Assembly (NCBI GenBank): GCA_003184365.1
Contig: NKYR01000035.1
Span: 62,001-126,000, forward strand
Direction: 5' to 3'
Length of the DNA stretch: 64,000 nucleotides
Source of the DNA: Evernia prunastri
Lineage: Eukaryota; Ascomycota; Lecanoromycetes; Lecanorales; Parmeliaceae
How positions within the stretch are numbered: the stretch's first letter is position 1; each line of letters starts with the position of its first letter. The translations under genes and the position numbers were made by a program. Of this stretch, positions 42,015 to 54,527 are shown one piece after another. The notes under the pieces are model-generated. The model saw only the letters and a list, made by a program, of their open reading frames with translations. It made no database searches and was not told the DNA's origin.

Positions 42015-43740
42015 TTAGTTTGATATTTGAGATGCCATGCTACGGCTTAAGCAATTGAACGTGGGTAGTAGAGAGGGATCAATTAGATACGATCCATGCA
42101 GTCAGGAGCGCATTGGGAGGTTCAATCATTTTCTTTGCAGCTGCAATCCGATATCCTAGGAGAGTATTTTGTCTATCTCATGCCCATAAGGTATTTGCGA
42201 TGTATATATTTGTCACTAAATGTGTTGAGCGACCTATATTGGCGGCCCCTTTCCTACTTATCACTGCCAGGTAAGTGAGGCCTTGATTTTCAAGAAGCAC
42301 AAAAAGCTTTGATATAAATTCCAGTGTCCTCCACCTACTTACGGCATGCTTTTCGTATGTTTCCAAGGCATTCTTGTTGTTAGCGAAGCATGGCAGCTTT
42401 CATACAGGAAGATGGACGTCATTCTGCTCCAAGGCCTCAAAGATGAATCTTTACCTTTTCTTCAGGAACCCACGCATTTCAAGGAGGCCCAGGACTCTTA
42501 ACGACAGTCGAGCTTTCCGCTTTCCGGCCCTCGACACGGTGGTATAGCCACGGCAGTAGTCCAAGTTTGCCTCCAGCTTTCCTGATCTTGTAACATAGAT
42601 CGACCGCAGTCCAGCTTGAGATACTGTTTTAGACTTCTCTTGTCGCTTGGTACACTTCGGATCAGGTTGTCCGCTTCGGTCAATGCCCAAGCTCAGGTCT
42701 GTCTTGTGGTATTCCCCAGACTCTTGATTTTTCCTGCTCGGCTTTCATTCTCATCGGAGGCAACGAAGCCTGCGAATATTAGGTTGATGGTTCAGCTTCA
42801 TGTTCGGGTGCTCATCCTGACCATGATCCAAGCTTGAGCAGCCTCATGTCCAAAGCTCAGGAGCAAGGAAAATTCATGGCATCAGAGGGTGATAGCAAGT
42901 AGCAGCATATAGAGGAGCTCGGTCAAGGCCTGGGCCTATCATCATGTATCCTGCATCCTGTATCCTGTCAGGTGCCACGGGTTTGACATGGGGTGTCCCA
43001 TTATTCAGCGGAGGTCCGATCGATCTCAACTGGAGAGTCCCGCCACCCGAACCACCGATTCTGAAGCCCAGAATTCTGCTTCCAACTAGGCACCATTCCT
43101 AATATCGTTTAGCGGGCTTGGCTTCTAAAAAGGCAGAACCTCAGCCAACCCCACTAGTGCATTACTTCAAACCCAAGCACACGCATCAAACACACTCCCT
43201 CTCATTCCGACAGACTCTGTCTATCACTGTGAATCCGCTTCCGCAGAAATACTCCACTTCTAAGCAGGATATCATGGCTCCCGCTGTGCGTTGAAGTCTG
43301 GCTCTTTTCTCATGACTGCGACGCACACTCGCTGAGGCGGTCAAAGTTGCTCATTGTGACCCTGTGCATTCTTTGCTAGTCCAGTCTTCAACCATAGGGA
43401 CAAAGTATCGGAGCGCCTGATAGGCCATTCCGCAAGGTACTGTGACTCCCTGCATTCCTTGGAAGCTTTGCTGAAGGACCTCAGATCACTCCCCCTTGGC
43501 AACAGTGACTCGAGCTTTGAAGCACTTCATTTGCCAGTCTTTCTGCAATTCCGCATATCCATATTCATCTTACTCTCCCAGTGCTCCATCACGCACTCCT
43601 CCCGTCAGATCCTTCTCTCCACCATCTTCCTTCATAGAGAATAATACACTCCGCGCAGAGTCTGAAGAGATAGCACCGTCCGACTCTACCGGCGTAACGT
43701 GTCTTAGGTATAGGGCGATTAAAGAGTAGCTACACACGGC
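42015..43740. other. 1.7-kb gap, probable promoter/5' leader of Cdc24
   Basis: No complete gene. From 43200 the sequence becomes pyrimidine-rich. The ATGGCTCCCGCT at 43274 is followed by a GTGCGT donor and could be a first coding exon of Cdc24 joined in phase to an acceptor (CTCAG) near 43770, giving MAPA + NPLIRN. A Ser/Pro-rich ORF at 43496-43729 does not join in frame. Confidence 0.4.
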
Positions 43741-46700
43741 ATGCTGGCAGCAGCGCCCGCTCAGAATCCGTTGATTCGAAACAAAATGGCCTCGTTGCAG
43801 GCTCGGGGACACATAAACGGAAGCTCCACAGTTTCTGCGTCTTCTGGTATGCCTTCTCTCAACGGCCGACACAACTCTCGCTCGAACACAAACTCTGACT
43901 ATAACCGAGACCAGAGAAGTCTCTTTCCTGCTCCGGTACCCTCGACCTTCTCACCGCCTCTTCCAAACGAGTTCCCTAGAATGGGTTCGAACATCATGAA
44001 CATAAAGGCTGGCGCCAATAGCTCGCTTTATCAGATCTGTACGAATCTACGACAGCGGTTAGGAGATGTTCCAGGCTTTGAAGAACACTTGATAGAGATG
44101 GAGGAAGAGGAAGAGGAATCCGCGGATGAACCAAAAGATCCGGTTACTTTGATGTGGAATTGCTTGAGGCGTGGTTATCCACTCATGACTATATACAACG
44201 CGTCATTACCAGAAAGACCACTCAAGTTCGATGCAACAAAGATTCGGGAAGACAAGGTCGGAAAAGCGACCACATTCAAGTTCCTGCAGGCTTGCCTGAC
44301 AGATTTCGGCATCCCTTCACACGAATGCTTTCTCATCACTGACTTGTTTGGGGAAGATACCACTGGATTTGTGAAGGTGGGTTTTGATATTCCTTCCCTG
44401 GGTTTCCATTGGCACAACAACGCCCTTTTGCCAAAAAGGAACCATAACCGCTCTCTATGATTGAAAAGCGACAGCTGACATTCTCTTCAGGTGACAAAGC
44501 TTGTGAATAGAGTCTTGGATATTCTGCAAGACGGGGGTCTTTTGCGGCAGCACGAAAAACCGATTAGGACTGCCGTTGCGGAAGTCGCTCCAACCTCCTA
44601 CAAAGCCCATGTGATTGAAGAGCTCCTCAAGACTGAGCGCGACTATATTCAACATCTCGAAATACTTCAAGAGTTCAAGAGACAAGTCACCGGAGCCATC
44701 GCGGGTGATGCAATCCACGACATATTCCTCAACCTCAATCAATTACTGGATTTCCAGAGAAGGTTCTTGGTCAGAATCGAACAGCAAAGCCGCTTGTCTG
44801 AGGAAGAACAGAATTGGGGTAAATTATTTTCTTATTACAGAGAATCCTTCCGAGTATACGAACCGTTTATTGCCAATCAAAATCGTTGCAATGAGACAGT
44901 GCTTAGTGTATGGCCAAAACTCAAGAAAGCCGACCTATCAAACGAAGTGAAGGGCATCGTCGAAACACCATCGGTGCTCCTGAGTTTTTTGATCAAACCC
45001 TTTCAGCGCCTATCAAAGTACCCCTTGTTGCTCGCCGTACGGTCATCCATATCTTCAAAGCCAGGGTATGATACTAAATTTTGCATAGGATTTGCGCATA
45101 AAAGGCAACCTTGACCTCGAGAAACGACAGGATCTTGAAGAAGGTGAAGCAGCAGCGAAATCGATCATGACCCGAGCGGACGAGGCTGTACAAAAGGAAC
45201 ACCATGCTGCCGCTGTCAACGAGTTGCAGAGTAGAGTTGAAGACTGGAAAGGCCACAGGATCAACCATTTCGGCGAACTCCTCCATTTCGGCAATTACAC
45301 GGTGTTAAAGGGAGAAGGCGCGAAAGTGGTGGAGCGCGAGGTTAGTGTCATATTCGATTCCCTGGATCCTGTCACGCGAGCAATGGTTTTCTCCCTTTTT
45401 ATGCATTCCCTGCATCGTGGAACCCTGAATCCTCCCTGCCCCCAGTCATGGCAACCGGCGTTGCGAGCTTTGAACCACAACCCACGTGGGGAGCATGTCA
45501 GCGACCTTGCAAGTGTTGCTGAACACCCGGCCGAGGAACATTGTCTTGTTCCTGTGACGTCGAAGACCCCTTCAAGGCGGTCCTTGTTTTCTTTGCGCAA
45601 AAAACCCACCCCTGCATGTCCCAAAATACCTTCCCAAACACCCGTGGAACCCCGTCCATGGAGCCCGTTCCGCTTTGGATTTAAGCGTCGCAGAGCCCCT
45701 GCCCGCGAAGCGCTTGGAACACCAACTGCTAGATGCAGCTCCGACGTCGAGTGCCCCAAGAGGATGAAACCCCCCGAGGAGCAGGCAAATGAGATCTTCG
45801 AAAATGCTCTCCAGATTTTAAAGATCGGTACTAAGCTTGAGCCTGCTACACCAGAAGGCATGAGCAGAGCTCTAACCTCAGAGTCCTCAACGGACAACGC
45901 ATATCTGAGAATCATGGACTGGTCGCATAACGCACCTTTCACCACCAAGGCCTCCAAGGCTTATCCCTCTAAAGCACTTACCCCTTTGCAATTTTTACTA
46001 CTCAGGTCCATTCGTCAAGCGAAGCACTTGTATAAGCTCGATGGCGCTTTTAAGAACACCACCCTTTTCTTATTTTCCCATTTGCAATTGCCAGACCCAG
46101 TCTTGTCCCTAGAGGCTCGTGCTGCTGCTGCTACCACTTTCCCTGTCATCGAAAGCAAGCCAATTTCAGATTTGGAGAAACAAGTTGCTGACGATTTGGC
46201 GATCGAACCGCCCATACGTGTACAGTACAAAGTCTACCTTTTTGAGCGTATCCTGCTATGCTGCAAAGAGATCAATCCAAACAAGCCCAAAAATAAAATG
46301 CTGGCAACGAAGCAACCCTTGGTTGATAAAAAGGGGAAACCAAAGCTTCAATTGAAGGGTCGGATATTCATGCAGAATGTCACCGATGTCGTGACCTTGA
46401 GTAAGCATAGTACAAGAGAAAAATGTTGTCTCTGAAACAACAACCGCTGATATATGTGTAGATCAGGGTCAATATACCCTCCAAATCTTCTGGAAAGGCG
46501 ACCCGGGTGTCGAAAATTTCGTTATTCGGTTTCCAGATGAGGCCCAAATGATCAAGTGGCGGGACACGGTGCAAGCACAGAAGAAGAGCCTCTGTGAGCA
46601 GGCAAGGAACTCTGGTCAGACGAGTACATCTGCAACAGAATTCAATTACATGAGAGACCAGGTGCCAACGAAGAATCCATATCAAGAAGATGAAGATGTG

Positions 46701-47921
46701 GAAGAGGAGGACATGCGTTCCAGTCAAAGCATTGGCCCTATCCAATCCCAATCTTCCTTCACTGTGAGTCGGAATCCGTCAAGCAACAGTCTGCGCTCAA
46801 TAGCCGGACCTGGTCGCATGGCTCCTCCCAAATTTGCACTGGCAGAGCATGGCAACGTGGTGTATGCGCCTCCATTGAGCCTAAATACAAATCTTCCCCC
46901 CGGTGCAGCTGCCTCACCTAGCGAACATCCAGGAAACTCTTATTTTTCGCCAACCAATGACTCACCAACGTCCACACGCTCAACCTCTCAGCAAAGCTTT
47001 TCTCATTTCGCTCGCCAACAAACGGCTGCTGGTCAGTGGCCGCATGAAGAGAATAAGCATCGTACGGCTCCAGTGATGGGTCGCGCACCTTCTCGTGAGG
47101 GACCGGCTCCACCAAACAGCTACGTTGTTAACGGTCGAACAGTCACACGGCCATCATTGCCTGTCATGGCAGTATCTCAAAATCCCCAACATCAGCATAT
47201 TCAGCAGAGCCGCCTTCGCTCCGCCAGTACGCCTGACATCCACAATCCGAATGCTCCTGGAGCCAGACGTCCTGGTACTAGCAATCTTCCGCCACAAGAG
47301 GAAAATGTTCCAATGCCTCCAATACCCTCACATATAGTCCAAAGTCGTGCTCCGCTCAATCGGAGCCAAACCAGCTCTCCAGTCGAGGGTCAATTGCTGA
47401 TCCGAAGCGCAAACCACTCCCCTTCGGTACACCGGGAGCGAGCTCAAAAACAGTATCAAGAGCCAACCAGCTATGATCGTCAAGGACAAAGGTTGCAGCA
47501 GAGCTTCGAGAGCGAAACTCGCGACTATCATCACGGCTACTATCCCGAAGAGCCGACTGAGCTCACTCCACAAAGTACCGAGACTTCTTCGTCGGCCAAC
47601 AGTGTCATGGATTACCCCAATCAATTGAAAGTCAGGGTCAAATTCGATCCGGAACCCAGCCATGTGACCATCGTCGTTCCTACATTCATCAAGCACCGCT
47701 CTTTAACCGATCGGATTGATTCCAAGATGGCTAAGGTAACAGCTGCATCTATCGCCAAGAAAACAGCTCGGCTGCGATATGAAGACTCTGATGGCGATAT
47801 GGTTAGGATTGAGACCGACGAGGATGTTCATCTTGCTATTGAAGATTGGGCTACTCAGAACGAACGACAGATTCTTGAAGGTCCCGCACCTGACTTCGAA
47901 TTGCACTGGCAACAGAATTGA
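43741..47921 (+). CDS. cdc24: Cdc24, guanine nucleotide exchange factor for Cdc42 (DH-PH-PB1)
   Basis: Exons 43741-44376, 44491-45036, 45089-46400 and 46462-47921. The in-frame product is 1317 aa, or 1022 aa if 45341-46225 is removed. It activates Cdc42 at the hyphal tip and sites of polarity. In order: a Cdc24 calponin-like domain (SLYQICTNLRQRLGDVPGFE, FKFLQACLTDFGI, about 95-235), DH (EELLKTERDYIQHLEIL, IKPFQRLSKYPLLLA, MTRADEAVQKEH, about 250-450), PH (FGNYTVLKGEGAK...YKVYLFERILLCCKEINP...YTLQIFWKGD), a long disordered Pro/Ser region, and a C-terminal PB1 (LKVRVKFDPEPSHVTIVV, RYEDSDGDMVRIETDEDVHL) that binds Bem1/NoxR-type partners. An 885-nt stretch splits the PH domain (see findings). 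The ATG at 43741 is the first long-frame Met, but an upstream exon is possible. Confidence 0.93.
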
Positions 47922-48717
47922 GACACACCTTATGCCAGCCTTAAATGTTAGAACGGCTCTAAAACTTCAATTCGGGCCCCGTCCATGTGCCCGCTCATGT
48001 GCTCCAAATCGCCGATGTGCCTGGCAATGCTACCACTCTGTCAGCTTTGTACCTGGTGCTCCCATCCAACGGCCACGAGTTGAACATCGACTTTTCTTTC
48101 CGCAGTCATGTGGCACTCTGGCGTACATTCACACCTCAGTACCACCAACCACTTTTTTCAAGCAATTATCGTCGGCCTCCTTCCATTATCACAGCATGGG
48201 TGCACCGGGGCATCGGCTAATGATATCCCAATGGCGAAGGGGGCATATTTATCTAACTTATTCCTGGAAGCATGCAACGACCTTCACGCTTCCAGGAACC
48301 AGGTCATACTCCCTTCCAACTTCCACAACGTCGTATGCATACTTGTTGCATACTAGAAACATGATTGATCTTGTCGTTCTTTTTCATTCAGATCCGAAGC
48401 TCGGTCTACGTACATAGCTGACGATATCATTGTTCTGAAGCAGGAAGAATGAGCCACGAGAGGTCTTGACATGATGGATGCATGCATGAAGGGAGGCGTT
48501 TTCTACGGTTGATGGAGGAAGCAAGGGGTTTACAATGATGCCATGATTTTTATGAATGGTACTATCTCGTATGCGAAAATGTACAGCGGCGAGCATAGCG
48601 GTATGCAGATGATAGCGTTTCCCCATGCCCAGTCCAATCCAAACTTTTCACATGATATAGATGAGCGCGATATCGTCCAGATTGTGAATATTGTCTGCTC
48701 CCCCAGGCAAGAGCAAG
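47922..48717. other. intergenic between converging genes
   Basis: No gene recognised in about 0.8 kb. Confidence 0.5.
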
Positions 48718-50438
48718 CTATTCCTCGACCCGCTCGAATGCCAAGATCAATTTGTTGCCTCTCGGATGAGCGGTGTAGGCATCTATTTGCTCGATACTCT
48801 CATCGTCGACGATACGCGTCCTGTAATTCGTATAGATCGCAGCCGTTATCAATTTCATCTCTGCTCGACCGCATCGTCAGCGCCAGAACCCATTTCCTAC
48901 ATTCCCGCTGCACCCGCTCAGAGGGAAAGATAACGTACCCTGCATGGCGAAATTGCTCCCGATGCACATCCTGCCCCCGCTCCCAAACGCCCAGAACCAG
49001 CGCCCCATCTCCGCCTTCTGCCCCTCGCCCGCCTCGAGCCAGCGCTCCGGCTTCCACGCCTCGGGATCCGGGAACACGTCCGCGCGGCGGTGCAGCGTGT
49101 AGGGCTGCGCGCTCACGCGCACGCCGGCGGGTAAAGGCGGGGAGCCGGCGAGGGAGGTGGGCTTCGCGGGCGTGACGCGCGGTTCCGGCCCCGGGATCGC
49201 GGCGTGCACGCGCAGGGTTTCCATGAGGCAGGCGTGCAGGAGGGGCAGGGCGTCCAGGCTTGGGGGCGGGGGCAGGTCGGGGCTCGAGGTTGGGGTCTGG
49301 GGAGGGTAGCGCAGCGGCGGGGAGAGGGTGAGGAGTTCCCGTCGGAGCCGCTGCTGGAGGGCCGGGTGCCGCGAGAGCTCGTGGAAGAGGTAGCACAGCG
49401 TTATCCCGCTCGTTTCGTGCCCGGCGGCCCAGTGGTCTTGGAGCTCGGTGGCGATCTGTAGGTCGTGCGGGTAGGGGAAGGGGCTCTTGAGGGTGGATTG
49501 GTGCACCTGGTTGAACACCATTGGGGTCGTGGTTGGCGTGTTCTTCTCCTCGTCGGAGATTCGGGCCGTGCTGCTCTTCTCCGCGGCTTTGGTGCGGCCG
49601 AGGGTCCAGCTTTCGCGGACGCTGGTGGCTTCTTGCACGGATTTGGGCACGATGATGGGGCCGAACCTGTCCAGGAAGGCTTCGAGGCTGGGGAGCTCGC
49701 TGGACCAGAAACGGTAGGGGCGCGGGGCTTGGTAGTTGGTGAGGAACCGCCGTCGGGCGGGGACGTCTTGCGTGAAGTTGGTCCCGTTCTGCAGGCCGAA
49801 CATGAAGGCGGCGATGAAGTCCATGGCGATGGCGTAGCTGAAGTCGAGCACCTCCACGGGTCTCCGTTCGGCGGCGGCGGACTCCAGGACCGGTAGGAGG
49901 CGGGAGAAGATCATCGTCTGGGAGATCTTGTGCATTTCCGGCGAGGATTGCAGGTGGGATTTGGAGTAGATGTTGGCGATCACGCGCCGGCGGTGCGAGT
50001 GCGGTTTGCTCTCGATGGTGGAGAACATACACGGAACGCTTTGAAAGGGCTCAGCGAGGGACAGTTTCAAATTGAGATTTTGGGGGGGGGGAGAAATTTT
50101 TCCGTTTACCCATAGTTATCGAACTGGTCGTACCACCGCCATTTCTCAAAGCCACCGGTGTAGATGGTGCGGATGCCATCGTCGACGCAGTTGACGCTGA
50201 TTTCGTTGGGCCCGAGTCGGACAATGTCGCCATACTTGACGTGGGCGGCGTGAATTGTGCGGTTTTCTTGCTGGTGGAATCTCTTGAGGAGGATCCAGAG
50301 GGATGAGAAGGGGGAGGTGGGATGTGCGTTGGGGATTTTGGAGAGGGGGGAGATGAAGGCGGGGTAGACGATGTATTTGTAGATTAGATAGGAGATGATA
50401 CAGAAAGTGGCTATGGGGGTTACTCGTATGGGAAACAT
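48718..50438 (-). CDS. cytochrome P450 monooxygenase
   Basis: Exons 50438-50110, 50038-48939 and 48860-48718 (introns 71 and 78 nt), 523 aa. An ER-bound heme enzyme with an N-terminal anchor (ATFCIISYLIYKYIVYPAFI). The I-helix motif reads AAGHETSG, the K-helix E-x-x-R is in METLR, PERW is in WKPERWLEAG, and the heme loop is FGSGGRMCIGSNFAMQ, matching F-x-x-G-x-R-x-C-x-G. The C-terminal exon continues EMKLITAAIYTNYRTRIVDD and ends KLILAFERVEE. The middle exon is markedly GC-rich. The first intron carries a run of 10-plus G on the plus strand. Substrate cannot be told. No synthase or other pathway gene lies beside it. Confidence 0.93.
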
Positions 50439-50843
50439 TTTGGCATACTATTCTCCGCTCCAATTCAGTATACTTGTATATCTAAAGGAAAGAGTAGAAG
50501 AGGCATTGTGAACTCGTCTCAGTGGGGTTGTTTCTCAGCCTTACGATATCGGCGGCATGGTTGTTGGTTTCCATCCCTGGAAGCCTGGATCCCTCGTAGC
50601 ACTAAGGACTTTCTCTACCTTGGCGAGCTTGGCATATTCGATGTTTTATACCACCAATCATCATGAAGATCTGTCATATTTTACCGTTATCCTGTCTCAT
50701 CATGACTGTCGGAGCTTGTCGGAGCCTGTCCAGGCTTGATTATGTATTCAAATGGCTTTGAAGAAATGGGTATCACGAAGTGAATGACCTGGCTCGCAGG
50801 TTCAATTACGACCTTGCTGCGCTGCGCTGACTGAGGAAGGCAA
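50439..50843. promoter_or_regulatory. divergent upstream region of P450 and SET genes
   Basis: 405 bp with no gene. Confidence 0.45.
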
Positions 50844-53005
50844 ATGGAAATGGGTACAGATATCAGGAATTGGCTCGTTGCCTCTGATCACTGCGATAAC
50901 TCCTCGACAAAGATCGAGCCGAGTCCTGTTGCTGAGGATTTTGAGTCTTGGTTTCTTACCAACGGAGGCTATCTGCATCCTTCCGTTGAGATTGCATCCG
51001 GCGACATTGGCAATTTCGTTCGTGTCAAAGAAGATCATGTTCTATTGCCGGGCAGCATTGTCGTCTCATGCCCACATGAGTTGACCATATCGTGGCCAGG
51101 TGTCACCAAATATCATTATCCACATGTCCATTCTACTTTTACACCACATATTGCTACTCGACTGTTTCTAATGAAACAATGTCTGTTGAAAGAACGGTCA
51201 CCGTGGTGGCCGTACATCAACAGTCTGCCTCGTTCTTTCAGCACTCCCTTGTGGTATGATGACAACGATTTGATCTGGCTTCGAGGAACCAACTTGGGGA
51301 GGGCAAAGGCAGTAAGGGAAGATGCTTGGCGGCAAGAATATGAAAAATCAATGCAGTCGCTCTTTCCTATTGGGGAGCATTTTGAGCAGAAGCATCTGTG
51401 GACTTGGTTCGTGTTTCGTGGTCTTCAAGTCTCGTCTATAACTACGAAACTAAATCTGAAAAGGGAGCTCTATCTATGGGCGGCGACCGTGATGACGACG
51501 CGAAGCTTTTCTGGCCCAGTAGCGTTCAATCGCAACCAAGGAGAATTTGTTGTTGCTGGTGACGGCGTTGGTAGATGCCCGGTCCTCATCCCGGGCTTAG
51601 ACATACTTAATCATAACCCATCTGCCAAAGTTTCCTGGGTCTGGGATGCAAGTGTCTGCGCGCTCAGGGTAGAGGATCAAACAACTGGTGGATGTCCAGT
51701 CTGGAACAATTATGACCCTAAAAGTAATGAAGAACGTAGGAATGCACCCCTTCACTATATCAAACCCCGCTGACGAACGATTCTGTAGTTATCATGGGAT
51801 ATGGCTTTAGTCTTCCAGAGAATACTTCTGATCATTACAGCCTTGGATTTTCCCCAGCCATTGCAGCTTACATTAGAGCTACAACGGCTCGTCGATTGGA
51901 GCGCAAGTCCAACTTGGACGCAGTGCAAATTCAGAGCCAACCGGAATCTGACGAAGCTCAACCAAAACGGGCTGGAGGGATCGTCAGGATTGGATATCAA
52001 GTCCTAGAATCTATAGATGACCTCAATGTGGAGGAAATACTCGAACAAAACATCCATTGGGTACGACTTCTCGAGAATGGAAGTTATGAGTTCTCGCCAC
52101 AGTTTTTAGAATACTTTTCGATTGCAGTTGAAAATCCTCGGGAAGCGCAGATGGTGGATGATTGCCCGGGGTCTAAGAGGCAACATCTGGATTGCGACCT
52201 CTCACGGAACAAGCTGCATCGGATTTGTGCAGTCATCATGATACTGCAGAAAGGTCAACGAGCAATACACAAGTATGACAAGGACTTGCCTGAAGCTCCG
52301 CAGAACAGCAAGCAAGTGGATGCCGCAAGATACCGCGATAGTCAGCTCAAGATCCTTGGTAATGTCCTGGACTCGATGTGTGAATTTCTGAAGTCAATTA
52401 CGGACACGGACCCAAGACTAGTACGACTGGAACAGATTCTCACGGACTCGCCGAAAGGGTTGTTAAAAGACCTACGTGGCGTGCTGAATGCAGGCATGAG
52501 GACTCGTGACCCTGTAAAAATTCGAGAACGTGGTGGCGTCGACTTTGCATTCACAACCTGGCTTTGTGGATTATGGATGTACTCTCAATCTGACCAAAGG
52601 GGAAAAGATGAGATCAACCCAAAATATCTTCGATGGCTTCACTTTTTGCAACAGCATTATCCTGAGCCATCAGAGGAATTAATGAACCAGCAGAGACCTG
52701 AAAACCCTGTCCTCGAGGAGAGAGCTGTCTGGTTTGACCCGGTCCGTAGTGCAAGTGGCAATACTGAACTGGATACCGCCTACATTGCCAAATCCTATCT
52801 CGACGCGGTGAAGGCTGCCACAGAGAAACGCCCTCAGTCAATATACAATGACGGCCGGATCACGGTGGGACGTCTTGAATGGTGTCTCAATATAATCAAG
52901 AATGAAGGCGTTTGGTGCCCAGATCTAAAGCAGGGAGACGACGAGGAAGATGATGATTGGGTCATGTTCCTTGAGCTTGGAGATTCCGGAGGTTTTGATA
53001 GATGA
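50844..53005 (+). CDS. large SET-domain protein (SETD3/Rkm-type lysine methyltransferase-like)
   Basis: Exons 50844-51735 and 51789-53005 (intron 53 nt, GTAGGA...TAG), 702 aa. The class with a split SET domain usually methylates cytosolic proteins such as ribosomal proteins or actin. A starting block reads FESWFLTNGGYLHPSVEI. The SET core has CPVLIPGLDILNHNPSAKV, with the N-H-x-P AdoMet motif, and CPVWNNYDPKSNEELIMGYG, joined exactly across the intron, with FSLPENTSDHYSL after it. The C-terminal half is helical and charged, as in the Rubisco-LSMT substrate-binding domain. The protein ends in an acidic DDEEDDDW stretch. The upstream M-E-M gives two candidate starts, and 50844 is used. Confidence 0.85.
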
Positions 53006-53304
53006 ATGCCAAGATAGACGTGCGAATTAGTGTGATGTGTGGAATCGGGTGCACATTCAATAGAACTGCATTGCGTTTTCTTGCATTGATCTAGCAAATG
53101 TAAATATTCACGATGTAGTAGCCTGTCTTTTGCATCAAAACCTCCTGGATCATTTTCTTATGTATAAGTATGCCTACTGTCAAAATTAGAACCACTGCCA
53201 GCCTCTAGCATTTAAACACTTTGTTCAGGGCTAGGGCTATCGAATATCCCAAACCGCGCTGTTGACGCTCAACCATTGATAACATTACTTCGTCTCTGTA
53301 AAGC
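53006..53304. other. short intergenic gap, nothing seen
   Basis: AT-rich 3' flank and promoter between two same-strand genes. Confidence 0.45.
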
Positions 53305-54107
53305 ATGGGCTCCTACTATGACATCGACGCCATCCTCACCGATGCTCAAAAGGTCCCCTGTACCTTTGAACTCGACATGCCCGGTCTTGGCTACCTTGAC
53401 GAGAACGCAGGTGGAGATGTACCACTACCCTTTTCCAGATCGTCCCTTTCTACCCCTCCCCGTCCAGCTCCAAGACCATAGTTAGTACTCTGTCTAACGC
53501 TTCGCTCTTAGATCAAAGCCGGCACCAGCGTCTCCCTTCCCCTGTGGCTCAGTACCTTGCTCGCGGTCCAACGTCTCGGTCCCTCTTCTCAACCATTGTG
53601 TACGCTCGATTTGCCGGCTTCCATATCGCCTCGGGTGCTGGCAGCGTTGAAAGCGGGCCCAAAAACTGTGGATCTCAGGCAGCTGGCGAGTCATTACTAT
53701 GAATTGGCGGTCAGAGTGCTGGAATTGTTTGAGGAAGAGGAGATTGTGGATGTATTGAGCGAGGTACGTACGGCTCATACGCAGCCCACGAGGGCAAATG
53801 CCTGGAGGGGGAGACTACGTGAGCGGTGATGGGTATCGGAAAGTCGTTTGGAGCTGACTCGCAACGATGGGACTCAGACTTTTAAGGAGAGAGCGGCTGA
53901 AATTGCGGACCATGCTCATAATCCACGAGGAGCATTGGGAGAGGCACAAGACTTCTTGAGGGGATTGGATGAAATGGAGAGGCAGTGTAAGTACTTGAAC
54001 TACGTGGAACATGGATTGTGGTTGATCGGGTTATAGTGTTCCGATCTGCTCATGGAAGTTCCAACGCTATGCGCGAGTGGATGGGGGAGACGAAGAAGAA
54101 ACGCTGA
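53305..54107 (+). CDS. psf3: GINS complex subunit Psf3
   Basis: Four exons, 53305-53418, 53512-53763, 53854-53986 and 54037-54107 (introns 93, 90 and 50 nt), 189 aa, the normal length for Psf3. GINS joins Cdc45 and MCM in the replicative CMG helicase. Marks are MGSYYDIDAILTDAQKVPCT, FELDMPGLGYL, then IKAGTSVSLPLWLSTLLAV, VDLRQLASHYYELAVRVLEL and RAAEIADHAHNPRG with FLRGLDEMERQLF. It ends GETKKKR. Exon joins follow frame. The third exon starts after TTTGGAG, a less usual acceptor. An alternative three bases off cannot be excluded. Confidence 0.9.
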
Positions 54108-54527
54108 GCTCAAGGACTCCAGAGCTACTGAGAAAGCCTCTCGCCGTCCATGACCTTCTTCAACGAAATGGACTACAGTAGGCCTGATGTGGTGATCTCG
54201 TCAGCCGTATTGACATGGGACACAATGCTGGGCACAAAGCCCAGGTAGGTATGGAGCAGCCGTCGCAGCAAGAAATTCTATTAACTTCTTTCATTGAGGT
54301 GAAGGTCCTTTCCAGACAGTTGGTCATTGTAGATTGACGAATTATAATTACAAGCAGGCACCGAATCCTCCATCCGTATTCGCCAGACGCCTCGCTCGAT
54401 GTACAATACGGTGTCATCTGGCCAAGGCCAGATTCAAACCTATCATTACTTGCTGAAGCAATCATTCACACCACCAAACGGGGGCGCCAAATCTCCACAT
54501 CTTATCTTGTCTAAGCCGGCTCTCGTG
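54108..54527. other. intergenic between converging genes, nothing seen
   Basis: No gene-like ORF. Confidence 0.45.

Noticed and set aside
42451..42690. 79-codon minus-strand ORF
   Set aside because: No family recognised. Short, with two competing frames of similar length.
43496..43729. Ser/Pro-rich ORF as first coding exon of Cdc24
   Set aside because: No donor in the right phase joins it to the exon at 43741. More likely 5' leader or intron.
45295..45957. 220-codon minus-strand ORF over the Cdc24 insertion
   Set aside because: No start context, splice logic or domain. It is the likely complement of a stop-poor segment. Kept in mind only as a possible alternative content of the insertion.
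48800..50032. 410-codon minus-strand ORF, very rich in Arg/Pro
   Set aside because: Other frame of the GC-rich P450 exon. The P450 frame carries all heme-enzyme motifs.
31348..53005. secondary-metabolite cluster built from esterase, P450 and SET genes
   Set aside because: They are separated by rpl8, F-box/WD40 and Cdc24 genes, and no backbone synthase or pathway regulator is present.
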